NCBI GenBank assembly: GCA_003647095.1
Contig: QMME01000016.1
Location: forward strand, 1-22,169
DNA length: 22,169 nucleotides
Source: Deltaproteobacteria bacterium
GTDB taxonomy: Bacteria > Myxococcota > B64-G9
Reading direction: 5' to 3'
The position numbers were made by a program, and so were the translations under genes. Shown here one piece after another: positions 1 through 6,668 of the stretch. The number at the start of each line of letters is the position of its first letter. Within the stretch, counting starts at the first letter, position 1. The notes under the pieces are model-generated. The model did not search any database and was not told the DNA's origin. It saw nothing but the letters and a program-made list of their open reading frames with translations.

Positions 1-70
1 ACCCTGGAGGAATACGCCACCCGGCCCTGAGACGGTTGCCAGGGGCGCCGTGGCCTGCTAGACAGGTGCC

Positions 71-1711
71 GTGAACGGTCAGGAACTGCTCAAAAGCTAC
101 GACCGCAACGGCACCCTCGGCGAGCTGACCGGCTGCCAGCCGCGCGCCCAGGAATCGTTCTTCCGCCGGGCCCGGTCCCGGGCGCAGGAGCAACTGCAGC
201 GGGCCCGCCGGCGCGCGGCGGCGGAAAAGCAGGTGGTGGAGATAGACGCCTCCCGGCTCTCGGGCACCAACGGCGGCGATCACTGGCTGGTCCAGCCCGA
301 CGGGCGCTGCCGGCGCCGGCTGCAGCCCTTTCCCACGGCCGAGCAACTGCTGCTGGCAGACCGGCAACGTCCCCCGGCCTGCCGTCCCTGCCCCGACCTG
401 GACCGGGCCCGGCCGCTGCTGCTGCGCTGTGCCTATGACGGCCTGTGGTCGCCCTCGGGTACCAACTGGCAGCCGGTGCGCACCGTGGAACTGCCGCCAG
501 CGCTCATGTCGCGGCTGGCCGGGCGCCCCGTCGCCGGCTGCGGCCTGGCGGTGCTGGCGCCGCCGCGCTACCAGTCCATCCTCTCGGACATCGCCGCCCT
601 GGCCGGGCTGGATCCGGCCGCGCGGGCCGAGTGGATCGACCCGGGCATCTGGCTGGAGGTGGCCTGCCTGGCCGCCCGGGCCCGGGGCTGGAGGCTCGAG
701 CCACGCGAAGCCGACGGGCCGGACGGCGTGGCCGCGGCACTGGCCCGGCAATTGCCGGCAGGCGCGGAGATCCGCCCGGCCCTGGAGGCGGGCGGCCTGC
801 GACTGCTTTCCCTGCTGGAAGCCTGGCAGGGCGACGACCTGGCCCGGGACGACGAACTTCCCGGGGGCCTGGTGCCCAGTGACTTCGATCGCCTGGTGGA
901 GGCCCGCTCCACCCAGCGGGTGGCCGACCCGGCGGGACAACTGCCCCCGGCGGTCCTCGAGCAAATGTGGAGTGAATCATTGCGGGCCTGTGGCGGAGCG
1001 GGCGTGCAGGTGGCCATGCCGGTATTCACCTGGCACGACGAGTTTCCCGCCCAGGTGGGCCGGGCCATGCACGCGGGAATCGATGACCTGCTGAAGCGCC
1101 TGGACGCGGAATCGCTGCGGCGGCAGCTGGCCCGCATGGGTGGCGCCGACATCCCCGATGATGCCGCCGCCCTGCCCGCCGTCGCCGTTCCCGGGCACCT
1201 GCGCCGGCGTCTCGAACAGCAGGGCCTGTACCGTCCCCAGGCCGGCCTCCTGGTAGACCGGCGCGGCCGGCCGCTCGACTGCAGCCGGCTGCTCAAGCTG
1301 GTGCGGCTGGTGACCCGTTCCTTCGGCAAGTACTTCCTGCGCTTCCGCAACACCCACCCGCTGCTGGGCGTGATCACCCTGGGCCCGGAGGCGCAGGACG
1401 AGCACGGCTTTCGCCTGGTCGGCCGCCTGGTGGCCCGCATGGGCCTGTTGGCCCGGGCCCGGGGTTACACCTCCATCATCAAGAGCGGCCCCCTGGAGAT
1501 AGCCGGGCGGGAAATCGCCCGCCTCCTGGACGAAGGGGGTTTGCTGGCGCCCGGCTGGAAGCCGGTGCTCACCTTCCAGGTGGGCCTGCCCCTGGGACCA
1601 GATGACCCGGTATGTGCCGGCGAGAGCGACGAGCACGACGGACTCACCGAGCGCCTGCTCGATCGCCGCTCCACGCGCGTCGCCCTGGCCGAACGATACT
1701 TCATTTCATGA
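71..1711 (+). CDS. Tandem nitroreductase-like protein, function unknown
   Basis: The 546-residue protein appears to hold two nitroreductase-fold segments. The first, about residues 90-215, has SPSGTNWQPVRTVEL at 127-141, close to the FMN-binding S-x-G-x-N-x-QPW motif of nitroreductases, then GIWLEVACLAARARGW at 192-207, which resembles the helix that follows in that family. The second, about 268-510, opens with an R-S-T-x-R element (RSTQR, 279-283) like a nitroreductase N-terminus and ends with KPVLTFQVGLPL, like the usual end of the fold. The first 60 residues are Arg/Gln-rich and unassigned. No signal peptide or membrane segment is visible. Start: a stop codon in this frame at 59-61 makes GTG 71 the first possible start, but its ribosome site is weak, so the true start may be further in. 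The nitroreductase assignment is motif-based; substrate and cofactor are unknown. It stands alone ahead of the selenoprotein gene. Confidence 0.7.
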   Translation: MNGQELLKSYDRNGTLGELTGCQPRAQESFFRRARSRAQEQLQRARRRAAAEKQVVEIDASRLSGTNGGDHWLVQPDGRCRRRLQPFPTAEQLLLADRQRPPACRPCPDLDRARPLLLRCAYDGLWSPSGTNWQPVRTVELPPALMSRLAGRPVAGCGLAVLAPPRYQSILSDIAALAGLDPAARAEWIDPGIWLEVACLAARARGWRLEPREADGPDGVAAALARQLPAGAEIRPALEAGGLRLLSLLEAWQGDDLARDDELPGGLVPSDFDRLVEARSTQRVADPAGQLPPAVLEQMWSESLRACGGAGVQVAMPVFTWHDEFPAQVGRAMHAGIDDLLKRLDAESLRRQLARMGGADIPDDAAALPAVAVPGHLRRRLEQQGLYRPQAGLLVDRRGRPLDCSRLLKLVRLVTRSFGKYFLRFRNTHPLLGVITLGPEAQDEHGFRLVGRLVARMGLLARARGYTSIIKSGPLEIAGREIARLLDEGGLLAPGWKPVLTFQVGLPLGPDDPVCAGESDEHDGLTERLLDRRSTRVALAERYFIS

Positions 1712-1730
1712 AAAAGAACCGCCCCATGCC

Positions 1731-1760
1731 TTGACCCGCGGGGAAATATCAATAGACTAT
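1731..1760 (+). promoter_or_regulatory. Predicted sigma-70 promoter for the HesB-like selenoprotein gene
   Basis: TTGACC (1731-1736) and GACTAT (1755-1760) are separated by 18 bases in the gap after the nitroreductase-like gene. They lie about 40 bases before the ATG at 1800, which has a good GGGAGG ribosome site. The -10 box is imperfect and runs into the small palindrome CTATATAG (1757-1764). Prediction from sequence only. Confidence 0.4.
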
Positions 1761-1799
1761 ATAGAGTGCGTCGGGGAAAGGCGTGGAAGGGAGGCTGAG

Positions 1800-2123
1800 A
1801 TGCTCGAGGTCACCGACAAGGCCAAGGAAAAAATAGTCGAGTTTCTCGAGGAAAGAGGCATCAACGATCCCCTGCGAGTGTACCTCGCCTTCGGGTGAGG
1901 GGGGCCCTCGCTGGGATTGGTTCTGGACGAACCAAAAGACACCGACGAGAAGTTCGAGATGGAAGGAGTGACCTTCCTGGTGGAAAAAGGACTGCTGGAG
2001 CAGAGCGGCGGCATCACCATCGACCTGCCCTCCGGCTACCCCGGTTACGGCTTCAGCATCAAGCCGGTCAAGCCGCTCTGGGACGATTCCGGGTCATCGG
2101 GGTGCGGCGACTGCAGTTGCTGA
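1800..2123 (+). CDS. HesB/IscA-like selenoprotein (UGA at 1896-1898 read as selenocysteine)
   Basis: The reading frame from ATG 1800 runs through one TGA at 1896-1898 and continues to TGA 2121-2123, giving 107 residues. Before the TGA is RVYLAFG; after it, in the same frame, is GGPSLGLVLDEP. That is one continuous HesB/IscA-like sequence, with the TGA (residue 33) where IscA proteins carry their first conserved Cys. The C-terminus GCGDCSC (Cys 102, 105, 107) matches the family's C-terminal cysteine cluster. A HesB-like selenoprotein family is established in anaerobic bacteria, so selenocysteine is the natural reading. A-type proteins of this fold bind iron or Fe-S clusters, but the role of the Sec form is not settled. 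The ATG has GGGAGG upstream. A gene caller that stops at TGA would report a 32-residue stub or start falsely inside the second half. A sequencing error or a pseudogene is the alternative, but a Cys-to-TGA change at exactly this residue with a hairpin behind it argues against that. Confidence 0.9.
1917..1935 (+). promoter_or_regulatory. Bacterial SECIS-like hairpin
   Basis: TTGGTTC (1917-1923) pairs perfectly with GAACCAA (1929-1935) around the five-base loop TGGAC. The stem begins 18 bases after the UGA at 1896-1898. Bacterial SECIS elements lie inside the coding region just downstream of the UGA and expose G-containing apical loops that are bound by SelB. Position, stem length and loop all fit. 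SelB binding is inferred. Confidence 0.75.
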
Positions 2124-2230
2124 CACCACCGGCATTTCCCGCCTCGGCCGCGATTTCTTTCCCCCGTGCCGTGACAAGGGGTGCCCGGCGGTGGCGGGGC
2201 AGATTCTCATAACACCAACATCCTTGACGC

Positions 2231-2252
2231 CGCAGTTGCAAAAGCAACTGCG
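2231..2252. repeat. Hairpin, 9-bp perfect stem
   Basis: CGCAGTTGC (2231-2239) pairs with GCAACTGCG (2244-2252) around AAAA. Neither strand has a T-run after the stem, so a classical intrinsic terminator is doubtful. The core GTTGC/GCAAC recurs in the hairpin at 2387-2419. Confidence 0.6.
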
Positions 2253-2386
2253 AGGTTGTGGTCTTGCTGGTTGAATTGGTGAGTACCCACGGCGCTACGC
2301 GCAACGGCCCGGGATTTCACTGCTGGTGACTCTTGCGTTTTGCGAAGCATGTTCCAGATTACCGTCCCAGCACCGGGTCATCCTGA

Positions 2387-2419
2387 AACCCCAACGTTGC
2401 TTTTGGCAACGTTGGGGTT
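2387..2419. repeat. Hairpin, 14-bp perfect stem
   Basis: AACCCCAACGTTGC (2387-2400) pairs with GCAACGTTGGGGTT (2406-2419) around TTTTG. Outer arms GTCAT (2377-2381) and ATGAC (2423-2427) are also complementary and could lengthen the structure. There is no T-run on either side. It could act as an RNA-stabilising or bidirectional barrier between the convergent genes, or be a repetitive palindrome. Confidence 0.65.
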
Positions 2420-2500
2420 GACATGACGGCAAGGGTGCTTACTTTCCTGCCGGTACCGGGACGGCGGGTGCCGGCGGAAAAGCAGCGGCGGCATCCGTTC

Positions 2501-2534
2501 CGGGGGTTCACATACAGCGGCGGGGGTTCACATA
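2501..2534. repeat. Two copies of a 14-bp motif at 20-bp period
   Basis: CGGGGGTTCACATA occurs at 2501-2514 and again at 2521-2534, directly next to the hemB stop codon. It may be a mobile-element end or a slippage duplication. I cannot assign it. Confidence 0.6.
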
Positions 2535-2555
2535 AGCCCGCAAGGGCTATTTTTC
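2535..2555 (+). terminator. Predicted intrinsic terminator for plus-strand transcription
   Basis: AGCCC (2535-2539) and GGGCT (2544-2548) form a short stem with the stable GNRA-type loop GCAA, followed by ATTTTTC. It would stop transcripts coming from the selenoprotein gene. It overlaps the last codons and stop of hemB on the other strand. Confidence 0.45.
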
Positions 2556-3521
2556 TTTGAGCCAGCCGGCCACCTCCCGGGCCCAGTAGGTGAGAATTAT
2601 CTCCGCCCCGGCCCGCTTGATGCTCAGCAGGGTCTCGGCGATCACCCGCTCGCGGTCGATGACTCCCGCCCGGGCGGCGAACTCCACCATGGCGTACTCG
2701 CCACTGACGTTGTAGGCCGCCAGGGGAACGTCCACTTCCCGGCGCACGGCATGGATGATGTCCAGGTAGGCCAGGGCCGGCTTGACCATGACAATATCGG
2801 CACCCTCCTCGACGTCGGCCCTGACCTCGCGCAGCGCCTCCCGGGCATTGGCCGGGTCCATCTGGTAGGAGCGCCGGTCGCCGAAGCGCGGGGCCGAGTC
2901 GGCGGCCTCGCGGAAGGGCCCGTAGTAGGCGCTGGCGTACTTGGCGGCGTAGGACATGACGGCCACCCGCTGGAAGCCCGATTCGTCGAGCATGCGCCGT
3001 ACGGCCTTGATGCGACCGTCCATCATGTCGGAAGGAGCCACCAGGTCTGCCCCGGCCTGGGCATGCGACAGCGCCGTGCGGGCCAGCAGTTCCAGGGTGG
3101 GATCGTTGTCGACGTCGCCCTCGTGAATGATCCCGCAATGCCCGTGGGAGGTGTACTCGCACAGGCACACGTCGGTGCAGATCAGCAGCGGGAAGCCCCG
3201 TTCCTTCAGCGCCCGCACCGCCCGCTGGACTATCCCCGTCTCGGCGTAGGCCTGGCTGCCGACGTCGTCCTTCTGCGCGGGTATGCCGAACAACAACACC
3301 GCCCGCACCCCCGCTTCCACCGCCTGCTCGCATTCCGCCAGCAGCGAGTCCACGGTGTGGCGCGACTGGCCGGGCATGGCCTTTATCGGTTCGGGTTCGC
3401 CGGAAGTCTCCTGGACGAACAGCGGGTAGACCAGGTCCTCGGCATGCAGGCGCGTCTCCCGCACCAGGTCGCGAATGGATTCGTTGCGGCGCAAGCGCCG
3501 GGCTCTGTGGGTGGGAAACAT
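2547..3521 (-). CDS. hemB: Delta-aminolevulinic acid dehydratase (porphobilinogen synthase)
   Basis: Joins two 5-aminolevulinate molecules to form porphobilinogen in the cytoplasm, the second committed step of heme synthesis. The 324-residue length is normal. The metal-site cysteines C119, C121 and C129 are present in CTDVCLCEYTSHGHCG, which points to a zinc-type enzyme. The two Schiff-base lysines are K194 (SYAAKYAS) and K247 (MVKPAL). Start: ATG 3521 has AGGAGG seven bases upstream; the open frame continues upstream only as a shadow of the regulator gene. It is the last gene of the long heme operon, 14 bases after the response regulator stop, so it is probably made from the same message. 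Its separation from the other hem genes by the two-component system is unusual, but the catalytic residues are intact. Confidence 0.97.
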   Translation of the reverse strand: MFPTHRARRLRRNESIRDLVRETRLHAEDLVYPLFVQETSGEPEPIKAMPGQSRHTVDSLLAECEQAVEAGVRAVLLFGIPAQKDDVGSQAYAETGIVQRAVRALKERGFPLLICTDVCLCEYTSHGHCGIIHEGDVDNDPTLELLARTALSHAQAGADLVAPSDMMDGRIKAVRRMLDESGFQRVAVMSYAAKYASAYYGPFREAADSAPRFGDRRSYQMDPANAREALREVRADVEEGADIVMVKPALAYLDIIHAVRREVDVPLAAYNVSGEYAMVEFAARAGVIDRERVIAETLLSIKRAGAEIILTYWAREVAGWLKEK

Positions 3522-3535
3522 GTGATCCTCCTTGC

Positions 3536-4222
3536 CTAGGTCTCGAAGCGATAGCCCCTCCCCCGCACGGTGAGGATGTGCCGGGGCGCTTCCGGCTCCG
3601 CTTCGAACAACCTGCGCAGCTTGACGATGAAGTTGTCCACGGTCCTCTCGGTGGGCGTGGCATCCATGCCCCACACCTCGTCCAGGATATCGGAGCGGGA
3701 AAGCACCCGTCCGGCCGAGCGAACCAGCAGGGCCGCCAGTGCCGTCTCCTTCTCGCCCAGCACCAGCCGGCCCTGGCGGGTGAGGGCCTCCCGGGTGGCC
3801 AGGTTGACCCAGTACTCGCCCAGGTGGATCACCTCCTCGGCCGGCAGGGCCCGCTCCCCCTGGGCCCGGCGAATCAAGGCCCCCACCCGGGCTATCAACT
3901 CGGCCACGTCGAAGGGCTTGGGCAGGTAGTCGTCGGCTCCCTGCTCGAGCGCTTGTACCTTGGTGGCCACGTCGTCGCGGGCGGTGAGCATGAGCACCGG
4001 GGCCAGCAGGCCTTGCCGGCGCATGCTCTGCAACACCTCCAGGCCGTCTACCCTGGGCAGGCCGATGTCCAGCAGCACCAGGTCGAAGGTTTCCGCCTGC
4101 AGCCGGTCCAGCGCCTGCTGGCCGTCGCGCAGCCAATCCACCTGGTGACCCGCGCTTTCCAGGTTCATGCGGATCATGGTGCCCACCAGCTGTTCGTCTT
4201 CCACCAGTAGTACCCGACTCAT
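3536..4222 (-). CDS. OmpR/PhoB-family response regulator
   Basis: A 228-residue cytoplasmic DNA-binding regulator. The receiver domain (about 1-120) has the acidic pair E8/D9, the phospho-acceptor D52 (LVLLDIGLP) and the conserved Lys in LPKPF. The C-terminal winged helix (about 130-228) ends in the typical TVRGRGYRF. It should be phosphorylated by the kinase encoded directly upstream: the kinase stop and this ATG share the bases ATGA, a strong sign of coupled translation. Target genes are unknown. Lying between hemL and hemB in one operon suggests a link to heme or to a heme-demanding process, but that is inference from context. The OmpR/PhoB subfamily is clear; a specific orthologue name is not. 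Confidence 0.95.
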   Translation of the reverse strand: MSRVLLVEDEQLVGTMIRMNLESAGHQVDWLRDGQQALDRLQAETFDLVLLDIGLPRVDGLEVLQSMRRQGLLAPVLMLTARDDVATKVQALEQGADDYLPKPFDVAELIARVGALIRRAQGERALPAEEVIHLGEYWVNLATREALTRQGRLVLGEKETALAALLVRSAGRVLSRSDILDEVWGMDATPTERTVDNFIVKLRRLFEAEPEAPRHILTVRGRGYRFET

Positions 4223-5370
4223 GATTGTCGCTCCGCCTCCGGCAACACCAGGGTAAACCGACTGCCCCGTCCCGGTCCATCGCTTTCTGCAATAAGACGT
4301 CCCTTCATCAACCGGGCCAGTTGCAGCGACAACGACAGTCCCAGCCCGGTGCCGTGTTTCACCGCTTCCCGGCTCCGGGGATCCACCGCCCGGTGAAAGG
4401 GGCTGAACATGGCCTGTGCCTGTCCGGGTGTGAAGCCGATGCCGTTGTCGGCCACGGTGATGCTCACTTCCCCGTCTTCCGCGGCCACGATTATCTCCAC
4501 CCGCGGTTGCTCGCCACCGTACTTGAAGGCGTTGTCCACCAGGTTCTCGAGTATGGTGCGCAGGGCCTGGGCATCGGCCTCGACCCGGGTGCCGGTGCCG
4601 GCCATCTTCCAGGCCAGCTGCAGGCTGTCCGGTTGCTGCAGCAGGTAGCGGCGCCGGTGGCGCAGGAAGGCATCCAGGAAAGGTGCCAGCTCCAGCGGCT
4701 CCGGCCGGGTCTCCAGCCGTCCGCCGCGCAGCTTGCCCGCCAGCAGCACGTTCTCTATGGTGTGCTCCAGTCGTTCCGATTCCTTCAAACCCAGTGCCAA
4801 CAATTCCTGCTTCCTCTCCTCCGGAACCCGGCCCGCGGCCATGGTCTGCAGCAACGACTTGATCCCCGCCAGCGGGGTTTTCATCTCGTGGGTGACCGCC
4901 GCCACGAACGATTCCACGTGGCGCAGGTGCCGCCGCTCCTGCTGTACCAGCCGGTAGAGCATGAAGCTCAGCACCACGATCAGCAGCAGCATGAAGGCTC
5001 CCTCCCCCACCAGCATGGCCCGCCGCCGGGCCACCCGCTGTTCGATGGCGGCCACGGCCCGGGGCCGCGCCCGCACGGCCAGCCGCGGATGGTTGGGCAC
5101 TATTCTCGCCACCAGCCCCTCCGCTTGCGGGGGCGGCGCCGGAACCACCTCGAGCGGCGCGGGACCGGCCAGGGGACCCAGTGGAGGATCCTGCTGTTCA
5201 TGCCCGAGCATCAACGCCGTAACCACCACCGCGTGCAGCAAGCCGCTCTTTTCCGCCTTCTCCTCGCTTTCCACCGAGCGCAGGAAGAACACCGCCCACC
5301 ACGAGGCCAGGGCGGCCAGGGCCACCAGGGTCAGGCCGAACAGCAGGTGTTCTCCCCGCAAGCGCTTCAT
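4219..5370 (-). CDS. Membrane sensor histidine kinase
   Basis: A 383-residue kinase, partner of the adjoining response regulator. One transmembrane segment lies at about 9-30 and a second at about 124-142. They enclose a periplasmic segment of roughly 95 residues, rich in Pro and Ala, that matches no sensor domain I recognise. The phospho-acceptor is H161 in FVAAVTHEMKTPLAGIKSLL. The ATPase part has the N-box ENLVDNAFKYGG, the G1 box DNGIGF and the G2 box GTGLGLSLSLQLA. No HAMP or PAS domain is evident; the second membrane helix leads almost straight into the dimerisation helix. The start ATG overlaps the hemL stop as ATGA, and its own stop overlaps the regulator start the same way, so translation is linked to hemL. 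The signal is unknown. Confidence 0.95.
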   Translation of the reverse strand: MKRLRGEHLLFGLTLVALAALASWWAVFFLRSVESEEKAEKSGLLHAVVVTALMLGHEQQDPPLGPLAGPAPLEVVPAPPPQAEGLVARIVPNHPRLAVRARPRAVAAIEQRVARRRAMLVGEGAFMLLLIVVLSFMLYRLVQQERRHLRHVESFVAAVTHEMKTPLAGIKSLLQTMAAGRVPEERKQELLALGLKESERLEHTIENVLLAGKLRGGRLETRPEPLELAPFLDAFLRHRRRYLLQQPDSLQLAWKMAGTGTRVEADAQALRTILENLVDNAFKYGGEQPRVEIIVAAEDGEVSITVADNGIGFTPGQAQAMFSPFHRAVDPRSREAVKHGTGLGLSLSLQLARLMKGRLIAESDGPGRGSRFTLVLPEAERQS

Positions 5371-6668
5371 CGCCCTTGTTCGTCGGCCCAGGCGGCAACG
5401 GCTCCGGCCAGGCGCTCTATGTCCGACCGCTGGTGGGCGGCCGCCAGGAAGGCCACCTCGTAAGCCGAGGGTGCCAGGTAGATACCCTCGTCGAGGAGTC
5501 GGGCATGCAGGCCCGAATAACGCTCGGCGGCCTCGGGGCGGATGGCGTCGGCCCGGCGCGGCAGAGGACCCGGGGCCAGGTGCAACCAGAAGACGGAGCC
5601 TACCCGGCGCCAGTGCAACCAGTCGATCTTCCGGGCGGCCTCCTGCAGGGAGTCGTCGAGCAGCTGGCCCAGCCGTTCCAGCTCGTCGTAGACACGACCG
5701 TCGCGCAGCAACTCCAGGGTGGCCCGACCCGCGGCCATGGCCACCGGGTTTCCGGAAAGCGTGCCGGCCTGGTAGACATCTCCTACCGGAGCCAGGCGCT
5801 GCATCAACTCGCGCCGCCCACACACCGCGCCCACCGGCATGCCGCCACCGATGATCTTGCCCAGGGTTACCAGGTCGGCCTCGACGCCTCGGGAATCGGC
5901 ATAGCCGCCGTAGCGCAGGCGGAAGCCGGAGATCACCTCGTCGCAGATGAGCAGCGCCCCGTGCCGGGTGCACAGCTGGCGCAACCGGCGCAACCACTCG
6001 GGCCGTTGCTCCAGCAGGCCGTTGTTGGCCGGCAGCGGCTCGACGATGGCCGCGGCCAGTTGCGATCCCTGGCCGGCAAAGATCTCTTCCAGGGCGGCCT
6101 CGTCGTCGAAGGGAGCCACCAGGGTGTGGGCGGCCAGGTCGGCCGGTACCCCGGCCGAGGAAGAGACCCCGAAGGTCACCAGGCCGGAGCCGGCCTTGAC
6201 CAGCAACGAATCGCCGTGCCCGTGGTAGCCGCCGGCGAACTTGAGGATCCGCTCTCGACCGGTGGCGCCCCGGGCCAGGCGGATGGCCGTCATCACCGCC
6301 TCGGTTCCCGAGGACACGAAACGCACCATGTCCTGGCCGGGGAAAGCGGCCAGGATCAGCTCGGCCAGCTCGATCTCGCGGCGGCTGCAGGCACCGAAGC
6401 TCAATCCCTCGGCGGCCGCCCGGCTCACCGCCTCCACCACCCGGGGATGGGCGTGACCGAGGATGAGCGGGCCCCAGGACTGGCAGTAGTCCGTGTACCG
6501 GTTGCCGTCCTCGTCCCAGAAGTTCGCGCCGGCGGCGCGGGCGAAGAAAATCGGTTTGCCGCCGACGGAACGGAAAGCCCGCACCGGGCTGGACACCCCC
6601 CCGGGCATGAGCTGGCAGGCACGCTCGTAGAGTTCCTGCGACTTCACCGTTTTCGCTCCTTCGCTCAT
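5367..6668 (-). CDS. hemL: Glutamate-1-semialdehyde 2,1-aminomutase
   Basis: A PLP enzyme converting glutamate-1-semialdehyde, made by HemA, to 5-aminolevulinate: the second step of the C5 route. Length is 433 residues, as usual. The PLP-binding lysine is K271 in TLGKIIGGGMP, with the pyridoxal-contacting Asp in CDEVISGFR. The N-terminal GGVSSPVRAF and VRFVSSGTEAVMTAIRLARG are highly typical. The EPLPANNGLL segment replaces the EPVAGNMG of many homologues and the GACSRRE segment is also variant; both lie outside the catalytic lysine. Start: ATG 6668 has GGAGG four bases ahead and overlaps the hemD stop as ATGA. Its own stop overlaps the kinase start in the same way. Confidence 0.97.
   Translation of the reverse strand: MSEGAKTVKSQELYERACQLMPGGVSSPVRAFRSVGGKPIFFARAAGANFWDEDGNRYTDYCQSWGPLILGHAHPRVVEAVSRAAAEGLSFGACSRREIELAELILAAFPGQDMVRFVSSGTEAVMTAIRLARGATGRERILKFAGGYHGHGDSLLVKAGSGLVTFGVSSSAGVPADLAAHTLVAPFDDEAALEEIFAGQGSQLAAAIVEPLPANNGLLEQRPEWLRRLRQLCTRHGALLICDEVISGFRLRYGGYADSRGVEADLVTLGKIIGGGMPVGAVCGRRELMQRLAPVGDVYQAGTLSGNPVAMAAGRATLELLRDGRVYDELERLGQLLDDSLQEAARKIDWLHWRRVGSVFWLHLAPGPLPRRADAIRPEAAERYSGLHARLLDEGIYLAPSAYEVAFLAAAHQRSDIERLAGAVAAWADEQGR

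Larger units (their letters stand above)
2124..2546. other. Convergent intergenic region without a gene
   Basis: This stretch separates the ends of the selenoprotein gene and of hemB. I see no credible coding sequence: the open frames are short and resemble no family I recognise. It holds two related hairpins, a tandem repeat and a terminator, listed separately. Confidence 0.7.

Noticed and set aside
1..30. Frame 1 is open from the window edge to a TGA at 28-30 and could be the last nine codons of an upstream gene
   Set aside because: Too short to recognise or support; mentioned only as a possibility.
1602..1898. A 98-residue open frame ending at the selenoprotein UGA
   Set aside because: Its first two thirds lie in the nitroreductase-like gene and promoter region; the real start is ATG 1800 with a good ribosome site, and the UGA is internal to the gene.
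1917..2123. A separate 68-residue protein starting at TTG 1917
   Set aside because: It is the second half of the selenoprotein; it has no ribosome site of its own and the conserved motif begins before it.
2231..2252. The hairpin as a rho-independent terminator
   Set aside because: No T-run follows the stem on either strand.
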